From Bacteroidales bacterium (lineage in GTDB: Bacteria > Bacteroidota > Bacteroidia > Bacteroidales > Marinilabiliaceae), in assembly GCA_003249255.1 (NCBI GenBank), contig QKJP01000005.1:1-64000 (forward strand): 64,000 nt of DNA. The letters are read 5' to 3'. The position numbers were made by a program, and so were the translations under genes. This document shows, piece by piece, positions 55,433-62,922 of the stretch; position 1 is the first letter of the stretch; each line of letters opens with the position of its first letter. The notes beneath the pieces were generated by a model. That model worked only from the letters and a program-made list of their open reading frames with translations. It was not told the DNA's origin and did not search any database.

Positions 55433-55830
55433 ATTATATCAAGTATCAAGACTGATTTACATGATGTAAAAATAGACATTTAAACACTGAGACTGAGACG
55501 CACAGCTTTTTTTCTTTGCGATTCTTCTTTAACCGCGGAGGCGCTGAGTTTTCGCAGAGAGCGCAAAGAGTTTTCTCGGCGAACTCTGCGCTTTCCTTTG
55601 CGTTCTCTGCGGTTCTTTTTTTAAACACGAAGGACTCGAAGGATGCACAAAGAGTTTTAAAAAGGGTCTACTACTTGAGCAAACTCTTTTCAGTTATTGT
55701 TTCCTATCGTTTACCAAGTGAACATTTCTTGTGTAGGTTAACCGCGGAGGCGCTGAGTTTTCGCAGAGGGTGCAAAGAGTTTTCTCGGCGAACTCTGCGG
55801 TTCTTTATTCAACACGAAGGACTCGAAGGA
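55433..55830. other. intergenic region, 398 bp, mostly repeat family C
   Basis: Contains the family C array (55531-55830). The remaining 100 bp upstream of ketopantoate reductase hold CACTGAGACTGAGACGCACAG, related in style to family A interiors, but no promoter or gene that I can support. Confidence 0.5.
55531..55830 (+). repeat. repeat family C, array 1 (two units, second partial)
   Basis: Units begin with AACCGCGGAGGCGC at 55531 and 55740, period about 209 bp. Each starts with a near-palindrome whose ends are AACCGC and GCGGTT and whose inner arms are GCAGAGAGCGCAAAG and CTTTGCGTTCTCTGC, then AACACGAAGGACTCGAAGGA and about 100 bp of unique-looking sequence. The second unit stops at the stop codon of the DUF4249 gene (55831). 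The same units occur in the same orientation at 61241-61755. Confidence 0.85.
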
Positions 55831-56781
55831 TTAATAATTAAAGTCTCTACCCGGCATTTTTGCAGTACCATACGACACTGCAGAAGCTCCAAAGAAACCT
55901 TGCCCTCCATTTGATATATTGGTTGGTGGATTAGCCGGTGAAGGATGAAAAACCCCGGCAGCATAATTCAACTGATTAATGAGTGTAAAATAATAATCAT
56001 GAGCTTCTTTGGTCATGGATTGCATTTGAATAGTAAAAAAATCACTCATCATTCCCCAATGCCCTAAAAACTCAGTCCCTTCCATATAATAGCGTTCAGT
56101 TTTCACTCCTTCCATAACATTAAGCGCAGCCTTCTTTCCATTAATAAAATCATCAGTAAACAATGAAATCATCCAGGGATCAGTATCATATTTAATATCC
56201 CATTGAGTAGAATCTGCATAATTTGGCCTAACCTCACGAAACATGTAATAGTTTTCTTCGTCCCCCGGATCGTTAAAATTGATCATTGGTACATACAGCG
56301 TCGCATTTTCTTTCTTTACTTTCTTAGTGGTAAAAGTAATGGTATCTATTTGTGCGACTTCAGGCATATAAGCACTGGCTTCATACACTTTCTGTTTATG
56401 CTCTATTCGTAAATAATAAGTTTCACCGGCAATCCCTTTTACTTTATCGGTAAAATAATAGCCTGTTTTTTCAGGCTTTGAACCAGGATAATCCCATTGA
56501 ATAAACTCAACCTCTAATGTATCTATGGGTTGTTTATTACTCCTCACCGTTACCAGTGCATCATAAACCAAATTTCCGGTTACAAAACCTCCTTCTTGCT
56601 GGGGATGTGGAGCCACATTACTCTCAGATAACTTAACGCGTATAGGTATATCATTGTCATACACCCAGCCTTCTACGATCAAGGTTGGTTCTATTTGGCG
56701 TTGATCAAGTTCAAATTCTGTTTCGCAACTGCAAAAAAGCAATGAAAGGATGTTAAGTATAGTTATTTTAAAAGTATTCAT
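55831..56781 (-). CDS. DUF4249 lipoprotein, partner of the TonB receptor
   Basis: A 316-residue lipoprotein with the lipobox Cys in LLFCSC and a DUF4249 domain over nearly all of the mature chain (EPTLIVEGWVYDNDIPIRVKLS near the start; ISNGGQGFFGASAVSYG near the end). DUF4249 genes regularly follow STN-type TonB receptors in Bacteroidota and are thought to be their surface partners, much as SusD is for SusC. Here the gene follows the receptor after 7 bp and is the last of the sigma-FecR-receptor-DUF4249 operon. The repeat array C abuts its stop codon, so the 3' end may have been reshaped by insertion, although the protein end looks natural. Start ATG at 56781. Confidence 0.88.
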   Translation of the reverse strand: MNTFKITILNILSLLFCSCETEFELDQRQIEPTLIVEGWVYDNDIPIRVKLSESNVAPHPQQEGGFVTGNLVYDALVTVRSNKQPIDTLEVEFIQWDYPGSKPEKTGYYFTDKVKGIAGETYYLRIEHKQKVYEASAYMPEVAQIDTITFTTKKVKKENATLYVPMINFNDPGDEENYYMFREVRPNYADSTQWDIKYDTDPWMISLFTDDFINGKKAALNVMEGVKTERYYMEGTEFLGHWGMMSDFFTIQMQSMTKEAHDYYFTLINQLNYAAGVFHPSPANPPTNISNGGQGFFGASAVSYGTAKMPGRDFNY

Positions 56782-56788
56782 AAGTCGA

Positions 56789-59362
56789 CTAAAATTTAAA
56801 GGAATAATTTATAAATGGCATGGCTCCAAACAGGTAAAGCTGTTTTAAATAACCATAATACCGTTGTTCATTTATATACAAAGGAGCCACACTCATGAAC
56901 ACAGCAAAAGTATTCTCCCGGTTATAAACATTATTAACACCAATGGTAAATTCAGATGACCAACGTCTACCCTCTTTCAACTTGCTTTTTTTACTAATGG
57001 AAAGGTCGAGTTTATGATATGCAGGTAGTCGATAAGCATTACGCTCAGAATAAAGAGCAAAAGGAACATTCTCGTAAAAATAATGGCTAAGCGGCATGGT
57101 GGTAGCTGCCCCGGATTTATAAACAAAAGCGGTGTTAAAAGTCCATCGCTTACCTAACTCTAGGCTCATGTTGGCATCAAAACAATGGCGATTATCGTGC
57201 GCAAAGGGATACCTCTGGTTGTTGTTGACTCCTTCAATCTTTTTATCTGATTGAGATAAAGTATAGCTTATGTTACCAGAAATTCGATCACCGTTTTTAG
57301 TTAACATTAGCTCAACGCCATAACTACGGCCATCTCCTACTCCTACCTCACCGGAAACATCTTCTTTCAAAAAAAGATCAGCATTGTCTAAGTAATCAAT
57401 AATATCATTCATCTGTTTATAATAAGTCTCTGCACTGAATTCAAATCTTTTCTTAAACAAATCTTGATAAAAACCCAATGACAACTGGTCGGCCGATTGA
57501 GGATTAAGTTCATCTCCAGCTGGCAGCCACACATCTGTAGGCAAACCAACCACTGCATTTTTTAATAAATGTAAATATTGATAGGTGCGTGAATAAGAAG
57601 CCTTCAGTGAGCTATTGCTACTAAGGTTATATTTTGCAGCTAAACGGGGTGCCAAACTAAAGTAAGTATTCAGTTTATCGTCCCGGTCTTGAGTTTGACT
57701 TATAAAACCATTACAGCGCAATCCACCTTCAGCTTCCCACTTTTTCCAAGCCTTCTTATAACTCATGTAAAAAGATGGCTCCATGGCAATTTTCTCACTT
57801 AACTTATAAGCATCGATGGAAGATACAGTATCCAAAGGCGTAATCTGTCCGGGTGAGAAGAAATGGTTATTAAAACTAAAACCATATTTCAACTCATGGT
57901 TGGCCGCAGTATATTTTGTAAAATCAGTTTTCAGGTTAAACTCCTGCATACCGGCTTTCCAGTCATAGTTATATCCATTGTCATAAAATAAATAGGAATA
58001 TTGATAATTACTATATATCACACTGGTATTGGAAAATAAGTTGGCATTAAAAATATGATTCCAACGGAAAGTTCCGGTGGTGTTTCCCCACGTCATGCTA
58101 CTATTGGTTTCAAACTGAGGATAGAAAAAATAATCGTGTCCACTGTAGGCTGATAAGTACAAATGATTCCTATCATTGAGCTTATGATTTATTTTTGCAT
58201 TGAAGTCCCAAAACTTCACTTCAGTTTCTTCGGGAAAATTATTTAATTCATTAATCTTCAAGGTCTCATTCAATTCTTTAGCAGCTATAAAAGTATAATC
58301 AGGATAAGCATAACGTCCGGCAATAATGAGAGAAGTATTTCCACCAAACAAAGGCGTTTCAATGGCCAGCCGTCCGGCATAATTATTAACACTGGCAGCA
58401 GCACTAAATCGTTTCCGGTTTCCTTCTTTCATACGAATATCGATGGTAGACGATAAGCGACCTCCAAACTTTGCGGGAATGTATCCTTTATATATTTCGG
58501 CATGAGTTACAGCATCCGGATTAAAAGCAGAAAAGAATCCCAGTACATGGGTTGGGTTATAAACCGGTGCTTCATCTAGCAGTACCAGGTTCTGATCGAA
58601 TGTTCCACCTCTAACGCTTATTTGCGAAAGTCCATCATTCACACCTTGTATTCCCGGTAAAAATTGCATCCCCTTTAACACATCCGTTTCGCCCAGAAAA
58701 GCAGGGATCTTATAAATATCTTTCATCGTAATTCGATCCATACCTGAGGCTATTCTTTGGGTTTTAGATGTGGTATGATCTTGGGTGACGGTGATCTCGC
58801 CCAATTCAGAGCTAAACTCTATTAAATTGAAAGACATTGTTACATCATCCAATATTTCAATCTGCTGTTGCACATTTTTGTAGCCCACAAAACTAACCAC
58901 AAGGGTATAAACTCCTGGCTCAAGATTGAATGCATAATAACCGTAGTTATTGGTAGAACACCCTAATTTTCCTTCTAATATTACAACAGTTGCAGTCGGA
59001 AGCGATTCGCCGTTTTTTTCATCATACACATAGCCACTAAGACTCACTCTGGACTTAGATTTCAGCGGAGTTATTAATATTTGACCATTGCTTTGGGAGT
59101 AATGTAATTCATAGCGTTTACAAACTTGCGTGAGTAAATCGATGAGTTTTATTGATGATGTTTTGAATTCTATGCTTTCTTCACTTTTTAAAATTCGCGA
59201 ACTATAAGCCAGCTTTATGTGATGCTGATCCTTTAATTCGGTAAATAATTCTGCTAAAGTGTATTTGTTCTTTTGCAGTTCGATGACCTGAGTCTCATCC
59301 TGACAAAATGCAGAATAACTAAAAAATACAAAGAACAACGAGATAAGGTTCTTAATTGACAT
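56789..59362 (-). CDS. TonB-dependent receptor with STN signalling domain and carboxypeptidase-like domain
   Basis: An 857-residue outer-membrane receptor. It has a signal peptide, an STN (secretin/TonB short N-terminal) domain at about 25-97, a carboxypeptidase-regulatory-like domain at about 108-190 (VSLSGYVYDEKNGESLPTATV), a plug with ISVRGGTFDQNLVLLDEAPVYN, and a beta-barrel ending in FINYSFKF. STN domains pass ligand signals across the periplasm to FecR-type anti-sigma factors; FecR and the sigma gene lie directly upstream, so this is a transducing receptor. DUF4249 follows after 7 bp. The ligand is unknown. Start ATG at 59362, 141 bp after the FecR stop. Confidence 0.93.
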   Translation of the reverse strand: MSIKNLISLFFVFFSYSAFCQDETQVIELQKNKYTLAELFTELKDQHHIKLAYSSRILKSEESIEFKTSSIKLIDLLTQVCKRYELHYSQSNGQILITPLKSKSRVSLSGYVYDEKNGESLPTATVVILEGKLGCSTNNYGYYAFNLEPGVYTLVVSFVGYKNVQQQIEILDDVTMSFNLIEFSSELGEITVTQDHTTSKTQRIASGMDRITMKDIYKIPAFLGETDVLKGMQFLPGIQGVNDGLSQISVRGGTFDQNLVLLDEAPVYNPTHVLGFFSAFNPDAVTHAEIYKGYIPAKFGGRLSSTIDIRMKEGNRKRFSAAASVNNYAGRLAIETPLFGGNTSLIIAGRYAYPDYTFIAAKELNETLKINELNNFPEETEVKFWDFNAKINHKLNDRNHLYLSAYSGHDYFFYPQFETNSSMTWGNTTGTFRWNHIFNANLFSNTSVIYSNYQYSYLFYDNGYNYDWKAGMQEFNLKTDFTKYTAANHELKYGFSFNNHFFSPGQITPLDTVSSIDAYKLSEKIAMEPSFYMSYKKAWKKWEAEGGLRCNGFISQTQDRDDKLNTYFSLAPRLAAKYNLSSNSSLKASYSRTYQYLHLLKNAVVGLPTDVWLPAGDELNPQSADQLSLGFYQDLFKKRFEFSAETYYKQMNDIIDYLDNADLFLKEDVSGEVGVGDGRSYGVELMLTKNGDRISGNISYTLSQSDKKIEGVNNNQRYPFAHDNRHCFDANMSLELGKRWTFNTAFVYKSGAATTMPLSHYFYENVPFALYSERNAYRLPAYHKLDLSISKKSKLKEGRRWSSEFTIGVNNVYNRENTFAVFMSVAPLYINEQRYYGYLKQLYLFGAMPFINYSFKF

Positions 59363-59503
59363 AGATTATTGTGTAATAGAGTTTTTATTTTTAATAATTT
59401 TTCAGCCTCAACATTTTCTTTTTCAGTAACTAATAAATATTGAAAAGATGTATTCCGTGCGGTGTATAAAGGCATATTCTGTGTAGTTTCTTGGTTTCAG
59501 AGT

Positions 59504-60472
59504 TTAATTTAAAATATACAGCCCTTGCTTTCTTTCAACCTCCAAGTCTGGAAGTAAATTTTCCAAAAGAGAAACAACCTCATCCAAACTCATCTTAGAG
59601 ACATAGAAACTTAAATGTTCGGCTTCAAACGAACTATTTTCTAGCTGAAAATCTACTTTATAGTAGGCTTCCAGCAATTTAAGTATTTCAGGTAGGGCTT
59701 GATCATTAAAAACAAACTCTCCACTTTCCCATGCAAAAGCATTTATATCAAATTCATGTAGTTCCATCCCCATACCAACATGGTAGGATGCATGCATTTT
59801 TTTAGTAAGAATCTGCTGTTGCTTTTCAGCCTTTGATGTAAAAGCGACTTTACCTTCTTTAACGCTTACTTGTGTATGATTTGGAGTTGTATTCACATTA
59901 AACTGAGTTCCCAAAACAGTCACATTACAATCATTACATTTTACCTGAAACTTTTTATTTGGATTAGGAGTGACTTTAAAAAAGGCTTCTCCTTTAAGCT
60001 TTACTTCTCGATTAAAAAATCCATAAAAGCGCGACACTTGTAATGATGAGAAACTATTTAAAATCACGTTGGTACTATCATCTAAAAAGACAGATTGGTT
60101 AAGATGTGTTGATGAATAACTTTTATACTTCACTGCATCAAACTGATATAAAAAGAAGAGACTAAGTACAACAGCTATAAAAACGGCTGCGTATTTTGAA
60201 ACCCGACGAGTCAGCAATATTAGCTTAGAAGGTTGATTAATTCGATGAAGAAGTCTTTTAAGCTCAGCCTGTTTATCAATCACCAAAGTTTCTTTCTGTG
60301 CAGAATTCAGCATCAATACAAGCTCAGTGGCTTTTTCAAATTCACTTTTTAAATTTGGATGATGCTCAATAAACGAACTCCAAAACTCATCCTGGTCTTT
60401 CTGCTGCAATACATATTCGCAAAAACAGGGATCAATAATGAAGTCCTCTGCTTTCCTAAATTCTTGTTTCAT
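59504..60472 (-). CDS. FecR-family anti-sigma factor
   Basis: A 322-residue inner-membrane regulator. The N-terminal cytoplasmic part (about 1-88) binds the sigma factor, a single membrane helix is at about 92-112 (YAAVFIAVVLSLFFLYQF), and the periplasmic part holds the FecR domain (about 120-215, LNSFSSLQVSRFYG, GEAFFKVTPNPNKKFQVK, VTVLGTQFNVNT). A C-terminal DUF4974 STN-like domain follows (about 252-320, FNDQALPEILKLLEAYY). In the known mechanism, the ligand-bound receptor contacts FecR, which then releases the sigma factor. It lies 140 bp after the sigma gene stop and 141 bp before the receptor. Start ATG at 60472. Confidence 0.93.
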   Translation of the reverse strand: MKQEFRKAEDFIIDPCFCEYVLQQKDQDEFWSSFIEHHPNLKSEFEKATELVLMLNSAQKETLVIDKQAELKRLLHRINQPSKLILLTRRVSKYAAVFIAVVLSLFFLYQFDAVKYKSYSSTHLNQSVFLDDSTNVILNSFSSLQVSRFYGFFNREVKLKGEAFFKVTPNPNKKFQVKCNDCNVTVLGTQFNVNTTPNHTQVSVKEGKVAFTSKAEKQQQILTKKMHASYHVGMGMELHEFDINAFAWESGEFVFNDQALPEILKLLEAYYKVDFQLENSSFEAEHLSFYVSKMSLDEVVSLLENLLPDLEVERKQGLYILN

Positions 60473-60612
60473 AAAAGATGTTTTTCTATTAGAAACAAGA
60501 GGATTTTTAGAATGTACTCATCTTTGTGAAAAAAAATTTAAAAAAGTTTGAATTTTAAGATGAACAGCTTCATTTACGAATTAACACTTTTACTCATTCT
60601 TTTCTCTTTTTT

Positions 60613-61191
60613 TTACAAACATTCTACCACACCAACAGCAGCCACAAAAACATCCAAAACCATATTCTGCCGTAATTTTGAAATGGCTCTGTGCAGATTA
60701 TTTCTTACCGATTGATTATTTTGATTGAGGATCATGGAGATTTCTTCGGTATCAAATCCTTGAAAATATTTTAAATAAATAACTTCTCTTTGTCGTGCTG
60801 GTAATTCGTTTATGGCTTGGATCAAATCCTTTTTCCTTTGTTGCTCAAAAGGTTCTTCCTGATTAAAATCATCCGTATAAAAAAGAAAATCTGTTTCCGA
60901 AAGATTACCGCTTACAATCTGTAAACGTTTACTATTATGATGATTTAGGATCTGGTTTCTTAAAGATTTATACAGATAGGCTTTAATGTTATCCACAGAC
61001 GAAAGCTTTTTTCGTTTCTGCCAAATGTTAGCAAATAGGTCCTGAATAAGATCTTTTATAATGGCTTCATCTTTCTCAAAACGTTTGGCATAACGAAATA
61101 AATCATCATACTGATCGATAAAAACCAAAGAGAAGGCCTCTTGATTTCCTTGCTGAATTTTATTCCATATTAACTGATCACTTATTGCCAT
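60613..61191 (-). CDS. ECF RNA polymerase sigma-70 factor
   Basis: A 192-residue ECF sigma factor of the Bacteroidota type paired with FecR. Region 2 is at about 15-85 (LVFIDQYDDLFRYAKRF, DLIQDLFANIWQKR) and region 4 at about 120-175 (LPARQREVIYLKYFQGFDTEEISMILN, VRNNLHRAISKLRQ). A longer frame begins with GTG at 61212, but the ATG at 61191 is chosen, because a promoter box (61200-61207) would otherwise lie within the coding part and the ATG start matches the usual protein length. It heads an operon with FecR, the STN receptor and DUF4249. It probably activates the receptor genes when released. Confidence 0.92.
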   Translation of the reverse strand: MAISDQLIWNKIQQGNQEAFSLVFIDQYDDLFRYAKRFEKDEAIIKDLIQDLFANIWQKRKKLSSVDNIKAYLYKSLRNQILNHHNSKRLQIVSGNLSETDFLFYTDDFNQEEPFEQQRKKDLIQAINELPARQREVIYLKYFQGFDTEEISMILNQNNQSVRNNLHRAISKLRQNMVLDVFVAAVGVVECL

Positions 61192-61199
61192 AACGGCGG

Positions 61200-61230
61200 C
61201 AAAACTAAGCACAAAAAAACAAATTGCAAG
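61200..61230 (-). promoter_or_regulatory. promoter of the ECF sigma gene
   Basis: Minus-strand TAGTTTTG (61200-61207), 19 bp after CTTG (61227-61230; three of four for TTTG). The transcript would start only a few bases before the ATG at 61191, making it nearly leaderless. The element adjoins repeat array C. Confidence 0.45.
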
Positions 61231-61240
61231 ATTTATTATT

Positions 61241-61755
61241 AACCGCGGAGGCGCTGAGTTTTCGCAGAGAGCGCAAAGAGTTTTCTCGGTGAACTCTGCG
61301 CTTTGCGTTGCGTTCTCTGCGGTTCTTTTTTTTTAACACGAAGGACTCGAAGGATGCACAAAGGATTTTAAAAATGGTCTGTTACTAGAGCAAACCCTTA
61401 TCAGTTATTGGTTCCTATCGTTTAGCAACGACGAACATTTATTGTGTAGGTTAACCGCGGAGGCGCTGAGTTTTCGCAGAGAGCGCAAAGAGTTTTCTCG
61501 GTGAACTCTGCGCTTTGCTTTGTGTTCTCTGCGGTTCTTTTTTTAAACACGAAGGACTCGAAGGATGCACAAAGGATTTTAAAAATGGTCTGTTACTAGA
61601 GCAAACCCTTATCAGTTATTGGTTCCTATCGTTTAGCAACGATGAACATTTCTTGTGTAGGTTAACCGCGGAGGCGCAGAGTTTTCGCAGAGGGCGCAAA
61701 GTTATTTTCTCTGCATCATCTACGTTTTCCTTTGTGTCCTCTGCGGTAAAATTCA
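61241..61755 (+). repeat. repeat family C, array 2 (three units, third partial)
   Basis: Units start with AACCGCGGAGGCGC at 61241, 61453 and 61664, periods 212 and 211 bp. Units one and two are almost identical, including the AACACGAAGGACTCGAAGGA block and the GTTCCTATCGTTTAGCAACG block; the third is cut after its hairpin. They have the same orientation as array 1 at 55531-55830. Confidence 0.88.
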
Positions 61756-61815
61756 CTTCATACCTTCTTTCCATCACTTCATGCACATATTAAAAAATCC
61801 CCCTCCTCAACACTA

Positions 61816-61823
61816 TAATTTTG
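61816..61823 (+). promoter_or_regulatory. probable -7 box of the RND efflux operon
   Basis: TAATTTTG fits TAnnTTTG and lies 16 bp before the ATG at 61840. No TTTG at -33. Confidence 0.5.
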
Positions 61824-61839
61824 AAAACAAAAAAATACC

Positions 61840-62922
61840 ATGAGAAAATATGCATTTAAACAATTAAGTCTTGCACTTTCTATCTTTGCAAGCATCCTAT
61901 TAACAAGCTGCGGAGGCCAAGATCAATCATCTAAAGCCGAAACCATTAAGCATGTTAAAGTTGAAACCATCAACAACTCAAATACCACCACACAACTTCA
62001 ATTTAATGGTGTGGTAAAAGAGAAAAAAATGAGCATGCTCTCTTTTCGTGTAGCGGGACCCTTGGTAAACTTCAACGTTCAACCGGGTGATTATGTACAA
62101 AAAGGAGAAGTTATTGCACAAATTGATCAGCGCGATTATCAATTACAAGTGCAAACGACCAAAGCACAATTTGAACAAGTCAAAGGCGAATTCAGTCGCT
62201 ATAAAGAACTACATACAAAAGATAAAATTCCGGCTAACTCTTACGAGAAAGTAGAAGCAGGCTACAAAATGGCCGAGGCAGCCTACAATAACGCCATCAA
62301 CCAATTACAGGATACTGAATTAAAAGCTCCTTTTTCGGGCTATATCTTTGAGAAAAAAGCAGAGAGCTTTCAAACAGTGGGTGCAGGTATGCCAATTGTT
62401 TCAATGATTGATGTATCTAGTCTGGAAATCATCATCAATGTATCTGAAAGTCAAATTTCAGAGGTGAAAAAAGCGAACTCCGGATTCATCAACATTCGAA
62501 ATGCATCCGTTACCAATTTGCCGGTAAAACTTTTATGCGTTTCTGAAAAAACTAAAAAAGATGGGTTGTACGAAGTAAAATATGAATTCAACAATCAAGC
62601 AAACAAAAACATCTTAGCGGGTATGATGGCTGAGTTATCACTGAATTGCCAGTCGGCTCAATCAGGCATTAGCATCCCGGCATCATCTATCTTTAATAAC
62701 AACGGTAAAACTTATGTATGGATCTTTAATCCGGCAACACAAATCATTGCTAAACGTGAGGTTGAAATTGACGCATTTACCACCGGTCAAAAGGTATCCG
62801 TTACAAAAGGTATTCAATATGGCGAAACTGTTGTAACAGCGGGAGTTCATCATTTAAAAGAAGGACAAAAAGCACAACCCATCAATAAAGTATCACAAAC
62901 TAACGTAGGAGGATTATTATAA
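61840..62922 (+). CDS. RND efflux periplasmic adaptor (membrane fusion protein), lipoprotein
   Basis: A 360-residue periplasmic adaptor. The lipobox Cys is in ILLTSCGG. The biotinyl-lipoyl-like domain lies at about 60-100 (VAGPLVNFNVQPGDYVQKGEVIAQID), the alpha-hairpin at about 100-145, then LKAPFSGYIFEKKAESFQTV and the beta-barrel and membrane-proximal domains (about 175-345). It links an inner-membrane RND pump with an outer-membrane channel. The RND permease gene follows with a one-base overlap (TAATG), so the two are coupled. No outer-membrane factor gene lies upstream; it may follow beyond the window. Start ATG at 61840. Confidence 0.93.
   Translation: MRKYAFKQLSLALSIFASILLTSCGGQDQSSKAETIKHVKVETINNSNTTTQLQFNGVVKEKKMSMLSFRVAGPLVNFNVQPGDYVQKGEVIAQIDQRDYQLQVQTTKAQFEQVKGEFSRYKELHTKDKIPANSYEKVEAGYKMAEAAYNNAINQLQDTELKAPFSGYIFEKKAESFQTVGAGMPIVSMIDVSSLEIIINVSESQISEVKKANSGFINIRNASVTNLPVKLLCVSEKTKKDGLYEVKYEFNNQANKNILAGMMAELSLNCQSAQSGISIPASSIFNNNGKTYVWIFNPATQIIAKREVEIDAFTTGQKVSVTKGIQYGETVVTAGVHHLKEGQKAQPINKVSQTNVGGLL

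Larger units (their letters stand above)
61213..61839. other. intergenic region between divergent genes, 627 bp
   Basis: Mostly occupied by the family C array (61241-61755). The leftmost bases carry the upstream half of the sigma promoter and the rightmost 80 bp carry the probable -7 box of the RND adaptor gene. The open frames running through the array are not genes. Confidence 0.6.

Noticed and set aside
55516-55914. 132-codon open frame over the family C repeat
   Set aside because: It lies in the repeat, continues antisense into the DUF4249 gene, and its translation (RRG/FSR-rich) is the repeat read in one frame. Not a gene.
61241-61755. CRISPR array
   Set aside because: The units are about 210 bp long and the whole unit is repeated, not short repeats with unique spacers; no cas gene is near.
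55531-61755. composite transposon around the sigma-FecR operon
   Set aside because: The flanking repeats contain no transposase and no insertion-sequence ends; only recombination between direct repeats is supportable.
61515-61793. 92-codon open frame in repeat array 2
   Set aside because: Same repeat-derived translation as at 55516-55914, no conserved start, low-complexity product.
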